A DNA stretch of 64,000 nucleotides from Cryptomeria japonica. Lineage: Eukaryota > Streptophyta > Pinopsida > Cupressales > Cupressaceae. A program made the position numbers and the translations under genes. Position 1 is the first letter of the stretch, and each line of letters opens with the position of its first letter. Below the pieces are notes generated by a model. The model worked only from the letters and a program-made list of their open reading frames with translations. It was not told where the DNA came from and did no database searches. This document shows positions 11,901-23,275 of the stretch, piece by piece. The stretch is from positions 53,095,636 to 53,159,635 of the forward strand of contig NC_081414.1 in NCBI RefSeq assembly GCF_030272615.1, given 5' to 3'.

Positions 11901-12311
11901 TTCTTTCTTGGTAGCAGATTGATTTCATGGTTGAGAAAGAAATAGAGTTGTACATCATTATCAACAGTAGAATCAGAATATGTTGCAGCAACAACTAATT
12001 GTACTCAGGTATTATGGATTAAGCAAATGTTGAAGGATATAAAGGTAAAATGCAAAGAACCTATAATCATTTATTGTGATAATTCAATAGCAATTGATAT
12101 ATCAAAGAATACAATATTTCACTTTAAGACTAAACATGTTTCTATCAAATATAATTTTCTGAAAGAGAATGTTGAAGCAAAAGAAGTGAGATTGGTTTAT
12201 GTGAATACTAAAGAGTAGATTGCAAATATCTTTACTAAGTCTTTGCCTAAGGAAACTTTTGAATATATCAGAGAGCAGGTTGGAGTAATATCCTCACCGG
12301 TAGAGACTTAG
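8883..12311 (+). pseudogene. Copia-1 pol frame: zinc knuckle, protease, integrase, RT, RNase H
   Basis: One continuous frame. Landmarks: CCHC knuckle CFKCNKVGHMASRC (~8972-9013); protease with WIINSGCSHHMT, where the usual D-S-G reads N-S-G (~9270); pre-integrase HKRLCH and CKECQMGK (~9650-9780); integrase core HTDLCGPA, DDYSR and SDQGGEFTSNEF (~9840-10070) then TPQQNG; reverse transcriptase from [18 protein letters not shown] (~10815) through [30 protein letters not shown] to [10 protein letters not shown] (~11350-11390); RNase H with SLSTVESEY and IFTKSLPKE (~11950-12250). Twelve internal stops lie at 9201, 9237, 9336, 9573, 9957, 10116, 11427, 11451, 11484, 11724, 11943 and 12216 (eight TAG, three TAA, one TGA); the last stop is at 12309. 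Confidence 0.95.
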
Positions 12312-12664
12312 ACAGTTGGAGATTGACATCAAACTGGCAGAAATTAATAGAGAAACCATTTTCCAGCTTGGATGGAGGAGAGCTACTTCTGAGGGGGAGT
12401 AGTTGGTTATAACAATTGGTTATATGAGTTGGTTGTATGTTCTAGTATTTGTATTGCTTTGGCATTTGATATCAAAGGGGGAGAGATATCTATGGACAAA
12501 ATTTGTATTTAGGAAACATCATCCTAAGGGGAGAGATATATACTCTCTGCATTTTTGTTTTTGATTTTTGGTATTGATCTATTTTGGAGATTGTTGGCTT
12601 TTGGTTTTTGGCATTATGTTTTTGGCACTTAGATGTTTTTCCATCTTGTGTTGCCATCAATACC

Positions 12665-12676
12665 AAAGGGGGAGAT
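12665..12676 (+). other. Polypurine tract of Copia-1
   Basis: AAAGGGGGAGAT directly before the 3' LTR. The same tract precedes the 3' LTRs of PE-B and PE-D; PE-C has AAAAGGGGAGAT. Confidence 0.9.
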
Positions 12677-13782
12677 TGTTGGTATTATGGATGTGTTGCA
12701 TTAGTTTTGTCATTGATGTCTCCTTCTGGAGATCTTTGGTTATGTTGAATAGGCACATTGTGTTCACCGACAAGTTCAATGACTTATGCATAGTCACTGG
12801 TATATTGTACACCGACAGGTTATATTGTTCACCAACAGGTTATATTATTCATCGACACTGAGGATGACTTGTTATCATCTGGAGATCACTTGGTTATGTC
12901 GAAGACATGGTTTGGATACTTGGTTTTGGTGTTTTGTTTATTGGTCTAATCGGGTTGACATATTTGTTGTTACCAGCAAATTGGTCTAGGTTATGGACCA
13001 GTATGCATTATCTATTCCAGATCAACACAACACGTGATGGAGATGATTTATTGATTGGATATTGTTGTAAATGTACTGAGCTAACATGATGCATCACATC
13101 TTAACTTATTTTTAATTGATTTAATTGTAATATTCTTAGTAAGCTGACCTACACATTTGGTCTTAGGTTTTGGTATATATGTAAGATCTCATTTGTGAGA
13201 TGGACGATATGAATAATGGACATGTGATGGTATATGGTATGTAAGGTTATAACATGGTATGTGCGAATATTGAAGAGAATATGAGTAGACCATAGAGAAG
13301 TTTCAAGGAAGGTTTGAAGGTGGTTATCAGAGCTTAACTGATATTGAATCCAGCATTGGAGATGCTACTTTGAGCAGTACATTATCATTGGATTTAACCA
13401 TCCAATTGTAGTTAGTGTGACTCCTATTTTGTGATTGAGCAGTGAGCTCTAGGTGGTTGGCCTTTCTGCATGTGCAAATCCCATTTGTATACACATACTA
13501 TCTGCAATAGTATCATCTGGTTGTGGGTAAGGTTTCCCACCATGGTTTTTCCCCTTATAGGGTTTCCACGTACAAATCTCTATGTTATGTGTTGTGGATG
13601 TTGTTTCTCTTTCTGTTTCATGTATTAAGTTTCACCGGTATTAGTATTAACTGATAATTTGTTAACCAACATTAAGTTTGGTTTATCGGTATTATGTATC
13701 AAGTTTGATTAAGTTATATTTGGGTTGAAATTAATAGACATCTGATTCACTCCCCCTCTCAGTTGCCTCTCGGGTCCTAATA
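12677..13782 (+). repeat. 3' LTR of Copia-1
   Basis: Near-identical partner of the 5' LTR. It lacks a short ACACTTAT-type segment near its start and ends CCTAATA instead of CTAACA, so the outermost C has become T beside the target duplication GAGAC. Confidence 0.95.
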
Positions 13783-13787
13783 GAGAC

Positions 13788-14046
13788 CATTGGGGTGGTG
13801 AGGAAATCCAAAACAACCATAGATACATGAATAGGCATAGGTAGAAATACATGATCAAGGAGAGGATGCCCCATAGGAGGGGAATAAAGGAGAGGAGAGA
13901 GAGAAGTCTGTAGAGGGGGCGACAAGAAAATCCAGAGGCTGGACCTTCGGGAGATCAGATTTTGTTGAGGCCTATTAGATCTCAGGGAGAGAGTTCATCA
14001 TAGCTCTCTCAAGTTTGCTTTTGTATCAATTGATTTTGTTTGATGA
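13788..14046. other. Tat-1 3' non-coding region, continued
   Basis: Purine-rich continuation of the DNA left of Copia-1. No gene. Confidence 0.4.
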
Positions 14047-15780
14047 TGTAGACACCTTTGGGTGATTTTGTACATATTATTTTTGAACATCATTATATCA
14101 TGACATATTATTGTGATTTATGAAAATGGAATCAAGTAGCTAAGACCTAATCCCACTCCCATGAACACATTCGAATATGAAAGGACCTAAGAGATAATTC
14201 ACTTTGACCACCTCTTGTAAAAGAGAGAGAGAGGGTCAAGGACTATCTTTAGTGTTTCTATTCCTTTTCTACTATGAAGAGGAGATGTGCAAAACCGCAA
14301 TGCAATGATCAACTATGGTAGGAGATGAGCAAGGATGCAAGCATAAACTGAAAATGCAGAAACTTGCAGATCTGAAATTGAAAGACTAAGTACAGAGTAG
14401 AAAAAGGAAATTAAAGGGGCACCTAGCACTGAAATCCGATGCTAACTATACAAGACCAAGAGGCCACGCCCTGGTCCCTGATGTTTGCAGAGGTATTTGA
14501 TCTTCCAGAAACTGGATCCTGAGGCACTGAGATGCAGATCTGCTAGAAAATGCTAAAAACCATAGAAGATCAGGGTGCCACGTCCTAGTCCTAGACCAAG
14601 AGGCCATGCCCTACTCCCAAAAAATTGAGATCTAATTTTGGGGCTGAGTTTGCACCTATGTTCTATTGATCATGGAATTTGTGTGTGCGTCGGATTCCTA
14701 TACCTGCACTTGCAACTTGAAAATAGTGTCTAGGTGGCTATATAGGGTTTTTCCTTAGTCAAACCCCTTGTTTTGGTGATTTCCACCTCCACAAATAGCT
14801 GTTAATGTATTGAAAATGTGTGTGCAAGAATCTTGTGTGTATACAAGATCCTAAATGAGCTAGAAAGTAGATCTAGAGTTCTACCCTACGCTTTGGAGAG
14901 AAAACCCTAAATGATTGTAAATGTAAATGTAAATGCTTCAAATCACTATTGCAATAATGGATCTAAAGTATAAATGTAAATCTGAAAATGAATGTTTTGA
15001 AGCTCATACTAAATCATGAAAACAACATGAATCCATACCGAACCCTAAGGGAGAGATACAAGCCAATCAATAGTCAGTGATCTCCTATTATTCATCAATG
15101 TCTTCAAAGCTCCTAATTGATGTTGAAGATGATTGATGTATAATTGACTAATGCTTAATTTACTAATTGAAGACTTCACATAACCTGCACTTTCACTTCA
15201 TAAGAGGCTCCTTCAATTGCTTGTAGAGTGGATCCTTCAAATGAGGAAAGGAAAGGCTATATGTATGAAACCCTAACTTTGTTTTGGGTCATAGGATGAC
15301 CTAGAAATAATATTTTCCCTCAATTTATTGGATTCAAACATTAAAATACCACCAAAACATGTTCTCAAAATTTGGGGAGAAAAAGTTGGGACCAAGACGT
15401 AGCCTCTTGGTCCGACCAACTTTTTGCCAAATTTTTAGGGAAGCAAGATATTGCGATTCTAAGGTTAATTCCAGAAGTATGTGGAATTTTGAGGAGTCTA
15501 GATATGCAAAATTGGGCCTTGAAGGTTGAAATAGGACATAATTAGGAATTTTAATGAAATCATTAATTGGAAGAATAAAATAAAAAGGGGCACACTTAGG
15601 GTTAAGGGCCTAATTTTATGATGTGTAGAGGGATAGAAAAGAACTTTAGATTAAATTAAATTAATTAATTAAATACTTAAAGGGAATTTGAAATGCAAGA
15701 TGCAAACACACTAAGGCGGGTGTTAACCTAAGCATGAAATTGTACTAGCCAATTAAGGGTGTACAATTTACGACACTACA
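14047..15780 (+). repeat. Candidate solo LTR of a Tat-type Gypsy element
   Basis: Starts TGTAGACACC, the same start as the Tat-1 LTR but on the plus strand, and ends near ACGACACTACA. Inside are a TATA-like GGCTATATAGGG (14737-14748), AT-rich TTAATTAATTAAAT near its end, and repeats of a GACCAAGAGGCCACGCCC motif (~14454, ~14600, ~15390). There is no primer site after it and no convincing target duplication (GATGA versus ATTAT), so ends and status are uncertain. Confidence 0.4.
15389..15413. repeat. Hairpin GGACCAAGA...TCTTGGTCC
   Basis: A 9-bp perfect inverted repeat with a 7-base loop. Diverged half-copies (GACCAAGAGGCCACGCCCTGG and similar) occur near 14454 and 14600 in the same candidate LTR. 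Confidence 0.6.
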
Positions 15781-17629
15781 ATTATTTTTTGATATATATG
15801 TGAGATGATCTAATCTTGGCAGTGATTATATGCTTGTGCTCTTATGTGATGCATTTATGATACATATGATTCTATATGTTTATAATATCTATTATGATAA
15901 TGCATTTTATTTATGACTTTCCTATGATGTGATATAAGATGCATTTTATTTTTTATATTCTTATGCTATGCATGATGATGTTCTACCATGCAATTATTCT
16001 ATTTGATGTTTTTACATGATCTATGATGTGATGTGATGTACTAAAATGCATTTATGATTTTATATGGTTATGTGATATGCATAATGATGTGATGTTCCTA
16101 TTTATGATGGTGCAACTATTCTATACTATAATGATGTATGATGGACACATGTATATCCATTATGCTTATATGATGTGCTAACAAGTGGTGTGTGTAGGAT
16201 GTGATATAATGATAAGTATGCTTATGATATGATTATATGAAAACTAATGTATGAATATGCAAGATGGATGAAAGTATTATTTTTATGTATATGATATGCA
16301 TGGTGTATACTAATGTGTGATGATGCAGATGGACACTACATGAAATGTAGATGTTTTCTATGTGTCATTATACTTAGTCATGTGATTCTAGACTACACGA
16401 GAAAGGGGTAGGATGATGGAGGACACTAGAAAAAAGGGGATGGAAGGTAGAAGATATAGAGGTGAATGAACTTCTTGTGCTATTATCATCATTTAGCTTA
16501 TTATGGAAAGTTTATTGTTACCATCTAGATATATGTTCGACCTAAATAGTCATTGTATCATTTGCATGGAGATTAGACAATCGCAGACAAGGAATGCCCT
16601 TGTTCACACTTGACCCAAATGTCCTCATATCCTTGGATGAGCCATAATATTACTAATAGACAATACACAAACAACAAATAGGTGAACATACCCCATCCTC
16701 GTCTTTCTAGTCAAAGACATCCTGGAGATAAAATCTCTAGTTAGAGACATCTTGGAAAAGATAAAAGACATGTCATCACATAAGATAAAATCAAAAGAAA
16801 ATCAAAGACTTGACACCAACATAAACTGAAATCCTCAAGTTATAGGTGTATCTTTGTCATATATGTTAACATGTTTGATCTGGTTACAATGTTGTCATCT
16901 TGATAAAGGACAAAGAAAGATGAAAAAACCTATTGTAGTCAAAAGTCTACCGAAAGATTGATTTGTTGAAATCTCACTGTTTCTTGTGTCTCATCTAAAA
17001 TGGACTTATTCCATGAAATCGATACTTTATTTTGGAGAAGAGTGAAAACTTTATTGTGGATTGGTGATGCAAGTGATATTTTATTGCGGATTGTATGCGG
17101 AAAGAAGGAAGAATGAAAAGACAATGCTCCACAAAACATGTGATGCCAAGGTTCCACCTCCATCACTAGGTTTAGGATTTGCCCCTAGTTATAGATAGGA
17201 CCTAGTTTATTATGGGTGAAAGGAAAGGGATAGAAAGGGTTTTATTATGGATGGTGAACCAATCTTAAGTAGATTAATAACAAACCATGATGGGAATGGG
17301 CAAGTTTTTTATGGAATGATAGGTTGTGAATGTGTGTCAAGTGAAAGGGCAAAACTAAGTCCTGAAGGAGGGAGGAGCAAAAGTCTCTACCCATGGCGTT
17401 AGTAACCCGGTTTTCACCATGGTACTTGCCTAGGGTGCCATCGAAGTGGTTTTCACCATTGGACGAATTTATTTCTCTTTACCTTTCTTTTTTTTTTGAT
17501 TTTTTTGTCACAAGGTACTTGTTTGCCAAGTTTTCATCAAAGTGACATTTTTTTTTGATATTTAATGATTTTTTTCTATTTTTGATATATTTTTATTTTT
17601 TGTATTTTTTATTAGGATACTCTGAAAAA
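15781..17629 (-). other. Tat-1 3' non-coding region next to integrase
   Basis: No gene. 15840-16380 is low complexity built on TATGATGTGATG-type words. 16690-17250 resembles the equivalent region of Tat-2 (38030-38400), sharing TCTAGTCAAAGACATCCTGGAG-like and AGGATTTGCCCC-like strings. 17470-17600 is T-rich, i.e. A-rich 3' of the pol frame on the coding strand. Confidence 0.5.
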
Positions 17630-18600
17630 CTATGTATAGAACCTGAAAAGGTGCATGTTGTTGATAAGATCATGAAATGGTTCTCCCTTTGGAATTAATA
17701 ACTGATATGCACTTGATCCATAGACTCTTGTGATGACATAAGGTCCAAGCCAATTTGGTTCAAACTTTCCCCTTTTCTCTCTATCTTGCTGATTTTTGGG
17801 GTTTTCTCTTAAGACCAAGTCATCTACCTCAAATGTGTGAGGTTTTACCTGTGATTGTAATTGTGACTCATACATTGTTGATATACTTTGAGATGATTGA
17901 ATGTAGTTTGTTGACGCTCATCTAACCATTCCAAATATTGCAAGTTGCGAGAGACCTTGTAGTCTTCATCACTGATAAAATTGTGTAAGGAGACCCTAAA
18001 GATGGTAACTTAACCTCAAAGGGTAAGATGGTTTCAACACCATAGACAAGTGAATGAGGAGTAGCTCTAGTACGTGTGTAAACACTATGCGATAGGCCCA
18101 TAGTGCAGGATTAAGCTGGATATGCCAGTTGTGGCTAGTGTCATTGACTGTATTTTAAAGGATCCTAAGGATAGTTTTGATAAATGCCTCAACTTGACTA
18201 TTACCTTGGGGGTAGTATGGACTAGAAAAGTGATGGTGGATATGGAATCAATCACAAAGCTCACAAACATCCTAATTCTTGAAGGGACACCCATTGTCTG
18301 TGATGATGGAAAGGAGAACATAGTATCAACGAATGATATAATTAAGGATGAAAGTTGAAATTTGGTTATCGGTGACTTGGGTGAGAGAGACGACCTCAAT
18401 TCACTTTGTGAAACTTCTTGTGGCTGTGATAACTAATTTATGGTTATTCAAAGATGGAGGGTGAATCTTGCCCATGAGATCAAGTCCCCACTGACAAAAG
18501 GGCCATGGAGTAGCGACTGGTTGAAGTTCCCGTGCTAGTACATGAATTAGGTCTCCATGGATCTAACACTGCTTGCATTTCCTGACAAACTAGTATGTTC
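17630..18600 (-). pseudogene. Tat-1 integrase remnant
   Basis: The C-terminal domain is readable at 17875-17630: VDDLVLRENPKNQQDREKRG, then FEPNWLGPYVI and MHLFRFY, closely matching the Tat-2 integrase end. Upstream (to about 18560) the catalytic core is broken by several stops and frame changes but still aligns by eye with the Tat-2 integrase, for example the segment antisense to ATGAGATCAAGTCCCCACTG. Integrase would insert the cDNA; this copy cannot work. Confidence 0.75.
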
Positions 18601-19208
18601 CTTCTCCATTGTAGGCTAGTAATAACTAGTCCTTGTAAGTTTCTTAGCTAAGGTTAAACCATTTGAGTGAGCCCCACATATACCTTCATGGACTTCACAC
18701 AATGAAATTTGAGCTTTTTCATTCTCTAAACATCTAAGAAGAGAACCATCAACACCCCATAGGTAAAGAGTGTCAGCTATAATGACATAACATGAGGATT
18801 GGCGAATGAAGGTATGCCATTGATTATTAGAAAGGTTAGGTGGAAGGGTGTTATTGCATCTAGGTATATGAAAATATCATCGTACCAAGGGGAATCGGGA
18901 CCAACAAAACATATTATTTTAGATGGAGTGATCTCATATGCAGTGATCAAAACATTATCCACCAAGAATTCACAATGGGTCTCATTCTATGAAATGTTAA
19001 TCAAGGAGGCGATGGTAGCCATAGCATTTGCAACTCAGTTGTTCTCTCTTGGTATTTTCTCAAAAACTATGTATGTGAAATACTTCTTGACGTCATCCAC
19101 CATTTTCTTGTAAGACATTAGTTTTTCATCTTTGGTCTGATAATCATTATTTGTTTGATAGATCACAAGTTGAGAGTCACCAAAAACATAAAGTTCTTGG
19201 ATCTTCCA
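18601..19208 (-). pseudogene. Tat-1 integrase zinc-binding/linker remnant
   Basis: Aligns in position with the part of Tat-2 between RNase H and integrase (39650-40085); shared wording such as a CACATATACCTTCATGGACTTCA-like stretch is visible. No frame is open for long. Confidence 0.5.
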
Positions 19209-20897
19209 CTAAATTGCAATTTGTAGACATGTTGTTAATGCCTCATATTCTGTAATATTATTCGTGCAAGGAAAAGATAGCCGATATGATTTAGGAGTAG
19301 AATCTCCTTGAGGTGTGATGAAGAGTATGCCTGCTCTTGCTCCATGTTGTGTATATGAACCATCAAAATATAGTCGCCATAGTCTGGATTTTGTCACTAT
19401 GAAGATGGATTCATCCAAAAAAATTGATACAATAGGAGAACCATTGAACATTGGTGTATTTGCAAGTTGGTCTGCAATTAATTTTCCTTTAATAGCTTTT
19501 ATGTCCACATAATCAATGTGGAATTCGTTTAACATCATGACCCACTTAGTCATCCTTATTGTGAGAGTTTCTTTATTTAATAGATACTTTAGTGGGTCGA
19601 TTCATGTTGCAAGCTTTGTTTTGTGAGTTAGCATATAATGATAAACTTCTATGAAGCAAAAATTATGGCAAGATAGTGTGCTCAATTGGAGTGTAATTAA
19701 GCTCATAACCAACCAATGTGTGACTGATGTAATAGATAGCTCTTTCTTTTCCTTCATGGTCTTGTTGTGCCAAGAGTGCCCCCAATGCTATCATTGTTGC
19801 TAATATGTAGAGTAACAATAGTTTTCCTTGGATTGGTGGCATAAGCACCGGTGGATTCATGAGATTGTCCTTGAGAAGTTGAAAATCTTTTGGCATTTTT
19901 CATCCCACTTAAATTTGACATTCCTGTGATCTTTATGTTAAAATGGGTGACACTTATCCGCGAGCTAGATTATGAGTCTATGACTTGATTGTAGCTTTCC
20001 TTACAATGATCTAAGCTGACTAATGTTCTTAGGAGGAGGCATCTCTAAGATAGCTTCAATACCTTGTTGCAAGATAATGTATCCTAGGAGTTTCCCAAAG
20101 GTCACTCCAAAGACACACTTCTTGGGATTCAATATGACTTTATACTTTTCCAAGTAATCAAAAACTACTACTAAGATATCCAAATGTTCTTCCCTAGCTA
20201 ATTTTCCCAAGAGATCATCTACATAGTTCTCCATGGTAATGTGCACGATGTCATGTAAGATTGTTGTCATGGCTCTTTGATATGTGGTACTTGCGTTCTT
20301 TAATCTGAAGGGCATGAAGTTCCAACAAAAGGTACCCCATGGACATGTGAATGTTGTCTTGTGTTGATCTTCAGGTGCTATCTCAATATGATTATATCTG
20401 GAGAATCCCTCCATAAGAGATAAAATTGCACGACCTATTGTGAGATTGATGATCAAATCAATATTTGGTAATGGGAAGTCATCCTTGGGATAGGCCTTGT
20501 TGATATCTCTGAAATTGTTGCATATTATTATGTTGCCATCTAGTTTGATGATAGGTAAAATATTGGAAATCCATTCTAGGTAGTCAATTGGTCTGATGAA
20601 GACAACGTCTAATAACTTTTCAAGCTCAACTTTCACTAATAATTCTACTTGTGGATGCATCTTATGCATTTACTGTTTGATTGGTTTGACGCCTCAAGTA
20701 ACTTTCAAGTGATGCATAATCAAATCTATATCAAGTCTAGGCATATCTATGTATGACCATAAAAAATTTATCTGTCTCTCTATGAAGAACTTTGTGAACT
20801 TTTGTCGCTCAATTTCTGTCAATGATTGTGCAAGAAAGATGTTGTGTGGTACTTCTTTTGTCCCAATGTTTGTCTTGATGGTTTCTTCGATCAACAT
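19209..20897 (-). pseudogene. Tat-1 reverse transcriptase and two RNase H domains
   Basis: Read right to left. An RT lead-in at 20897-20694 (FLAQSLTEIERQKFTKFF). RT at 20669-20001 with FRDINKAYPKDDFPLPNID, FTCPWGTFCWNFMPF, YQRAMTTILHD and the active-site NYVDDLLGK (the usual MPFGLKNA reads MPFRLKNA). An RNase H region at 19896-19663 (AIYYISHTLVGYELNYTPIE). Then a second RNase H at 19553-19209 (LYFDGSYTQHGARAGIL, TEYEAL). A second RNase H between RNase H and integrase is known from the Tat/Ogre branch of Ty3/Gypsy. Frames change between the pieces and stops are present. Confidence 0.85.
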
Positions 20898-21285
20898 AGA
20901 TGACTTCTCCTAACATGATGTCATGGGGAGAGTGTCAAACCTTCCATCCTTGGGCACCTTAGAGAGGTTTTTACCACTGGATGCATCCTTTATTTTTACT
21001 TTTTTGGGGTCAAAAAGCACCACAATGTGGTTTTCACTAAAAGACCCATTATTTGATTTTATTTTAATATTTTAATGACTATAAGGTTTGGCACCCTCTC
21101 CAAAGTACATCGTGTTGTTGAGTTCAATAGTGTATCCTACTTTATGGTCCCTAAGAGGAAGATAGTTCCTTATACCAAGGTAATCAATGAAAGACTTGAT
21201 CTATAAATGATACATGTTGTCCATCCACAATAAGTGATTCCAAATATTATTAAATAGAAAACCCTACGCATATAACTCAAGATTT
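20898..21285 (-). pseudogene. Tat-1 RT-upstream linker remnant and flank
   Basis: 20930-21240 lines up with the Tat-2 linker upstream of RT (42040-42300): both contain an antisense AGTGTCAAAYCTYCCATC block and a GGTTTTCACC/GGTTTTTACC block. After about 21240 the similarity ends. GATTT (21281-21285) is the left target copy of Copia-2. Confidence 0.5.
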
Positions 21286-21578
21286 TGTTAGAGCATTTTA
21301 ACAATTAGTTATGTTTTTTTGCTCAAGTTCACTTAATTGAGCTTCTAGTTTAGCCAGATTTGAGCTCTTTTTAGCCCCTCATGCTTGCACTTTAGTTCTT
21401 GTACTTTTTGCTTAGGGCATTTTTGTGGTTTCTTTATAAGAAAATCATTGCACAATTGTATTTCATTTTATAATATTTTCTTTTGAGGAATATAGATTTT
21501 CTCTATTTCTCTTGTTTATGGAAGGTGTTCTTCATTTGTCATCCGATCTTGTTGGTGTTTGTGTTGTAAATTTCAACA
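21286..21578 (+). repeat. 5' LTR of Copia-2
   Basis: Starts TGTTAGAGCATTTTAACA and ends GTAAATTTCAACA. The partner at 59351-59643 has the same length and matching sequence (CCTCATGCTTGCACTTTA, TTTTGAGGAATATAG shared). Confidence 0.9.
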
Positions 21579-21590
21579 TGGTATCAAAGC
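21579..21590 (+). other. Primer binding site of Copia-2, with nearby duplicate
   Basis: TGGTATCAAAGC directly at the LTR end. A second, better match, TGGTATCAGAGC, lies at 21610-21621 after a short imperfect duplication (CAATCTTTGCTTCAATATGG spacing). Confidence 0.8.
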
Positions 21591-22212
21591 ACAATCTTTG
21601 CTTCAATATGGTATCAGAGCGCAAATTTTCCAAACCCCTTCTCAAACTTTGAGGGTTTCTTTTCTCAAAAATGTTGTAGGGTTAAAAATTTGTTTTTGTG
21701 TGGTTTTGGACTAGGGCATGTTATTGGAGGCAAGTTTGGAGCTCACCAAAAAAATTGGTCACTTTGGGGAAAAATGGATCTCACCATTGTATCCGCAATG
21801 GCCAAAAACCTAAGGATCACCTTTCATTTTGCAAAAAACAAACTAGTTGAAAATTCTTAGATTCTTTTTGACTTGGTATGAAACTTTATACTATACCATA
21901 CAAATTTGTATGGCTGCATGGCTCTATAATTGGAAAGAGGCATGTGGACTCCATAACAAGTGGAAAAAATATTTTTGCGAGCACAATTTATTATTTGTAA
22001 AATTGTTTACAAAGAACAAACTTTTTCTTCAACCTAAATGTTTTTTTGTTGGAGGCCACCTATCAATTCGCAAGCCTGTACCTAACTTGACAGTAAGGTG
22101 TACCTTTTTTAAAATGGTGCATTCATTTTCTAGCGACATGAAAACTTATTTTTTTGTAGACATTTTTTTGTTTATTAGGGGGTGATGTTGCTTCAAAGCC
22201 TTCTATGCATTG
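21591..22212 (+). other. Copia-2 leader, left half
   Basis: No recognisable protein. Ends at CATTG (22208-22212), the target copy of Tat-2; the leader resumes at 49291. Confidence 0.6.
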
Positions 22213-23275
22213 TGTCGTGCTCTGTGAAGTGTACCTGTACCTGCAACCACAATGTACTCAATAAATCATTACAAGCATGATTAGTAAATTGAAACAATGA
22301 AAGACAAAACCATAGCTAACCAACTTATTGCCTCCTAGTAAATGTGAGTATGAAAAATGCTCTTAGATCTGATTATGCATATTCCAGTGACTTGACTACA
22401 CTTAGATGGAGGATTTGAATGATGAAGATGCATGATATAGCAAGAATAGCATGATTAAGCTATATAAGTTCATGATTGATCTAGAAAATGAACTAAGATT
22501 AAGATGCAATTAAGCTAAGATTGAGCATGATAATCATTGCTAAGAATGATAAACTAGAAGCTAGATGCCTATAGTAACAATGCATAAGATGAGAATGAGA
22601 TGGGATCAAAAAAATATGCAAGAATGATATGAAATTGGGACCCATATTACTCCAAAATGAGGTCTATTTATAGGATTTCCAAGGCTAGGGGTGAGGTGGC
22701 AAGAATCAACGGTCGAGATTGATCTGAAGATATCAATGGTTAAATTGGAGGAGGATGGCAAAGGGGGTTGGATTAAAGGGAACATCTATCATCTCTATGG
22801 TGACAAGTGTCAATAGGCTTCTAGAAGAGGTTAGATGAAAGGGAACACTTAGTGACAAGTGTCACAAAGGTTCTAGAAGATGTTGGATGAAAGGGGACAT
22901 GTGGGTAGGTAGAATGGGTTAGGTTTAGGAGTAGTTAGGTTTAGGAGTGGTAAAAGTAAGGAGAATTTGAATTTAGAAATTCAAATAATGGGAAAAGGCA
23001 AATTAATCTCAACAACTCATGATTGATTTGTTTTAATTAATTAGAGGATTTAGAAGAAATGGATTTGATGGGGGGGAATTAATTAATTTGAATTAATTAA
23101 TCAAAGGGGATTATTGAAATGAACCTATTAAATAAATCCTTAGATTTATTAATAAGTAGATCAAAGGGGAGTTTAATCAAATTGCTGAGTGAATTCAAAT
23201 AAATTGGGGAGGAGAGATTAATTAAATAATTGCTTATTTAATTAATTATCTTCAGACCATTTTTAGGTGTATACA
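22213..23275 (-). repeat. 3' LTR of Tat-2
   Basis: Minus strand starts TGTATACACCTAAAAATGG and ends GAGCACGACA. Closely matches 48239-49285 across its length. AT-rich TTAATTAATT segments lie near the start. Confidence 0.95.
22661..22674 (-). promoter_or_regulatory. TATA box in Tat-2 3' LTR
   Basis: Minus strand CCTATAAATAGACC, a strong plant TATA box; the same sequence is at 48687-48700 in the other LTR. Confidence 0.75.

Larger units (their letters stand above)
6948..13782 (+). mobile_element. Copia-1: complete but dead Ty1/Copia element, 6835 bp
   Basis: LTRs of 1112 and 1106 bp flank gag, a zinc knuckle, protease, integrase, reverse transcriptase and RNase H in Copia order. A perfect 5-bp target duplication GAGAC lies at 6943-6947 and 13783-13787. 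It has an iMet-type primer site and a polypurine tract. From 8883 to 12311 it holds one open frame interrupted only by stop codons, so it died by point mutation more than by rearrangement. Between RNase H and the 3' LTR is about 360 bp of non-coding DNA. Confidence 0.95.
4462..21240 (-). mobile_element. Tat-1: degraded Ty3/Gypsy element (Tat type), minus strand
   Basis: The oldest layer in the left third. An LTR end (4881) is followed rightwards by a long 3' non-coding region, then by integrase, a second RNase H, RNase H and reverse transcriptase remnants (17630-20897). Similarity to the sister Tat-2 continues to about 21240 (the linker upstream of RT). The gag end is missing: sequence right of Copia-2 (59644 onward) does not continue it, so I infer a 5' truncation. 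It has been invaded by PE-A, a miniature LTR element, Copia-1 and probably a solo LTR. The left limit is where PE-A inserted. Confidence 0.65.

Noticed and set aside
18085-18399. Frames on both strands within the Tat-1 integrase region
   Set aside because: They are shadows; the real remnant is the minus-strand integrase aligned with Tat-2.
21847-22185. 112-codon frame in the Copia-2 leader
   Set aside because: Lies between primer site and gag in a decayed leader, no similarity to Gag, composition like non-coding DNA.
22213-23275. Solo LTR interpretation of this copy
   Set aside because: Its flank CATTG matches the flank of the copy at 48239-49285 and the sequence between them is a colinear Tat element once PE-B is removed, so it is the 3' LTR of a complete element.
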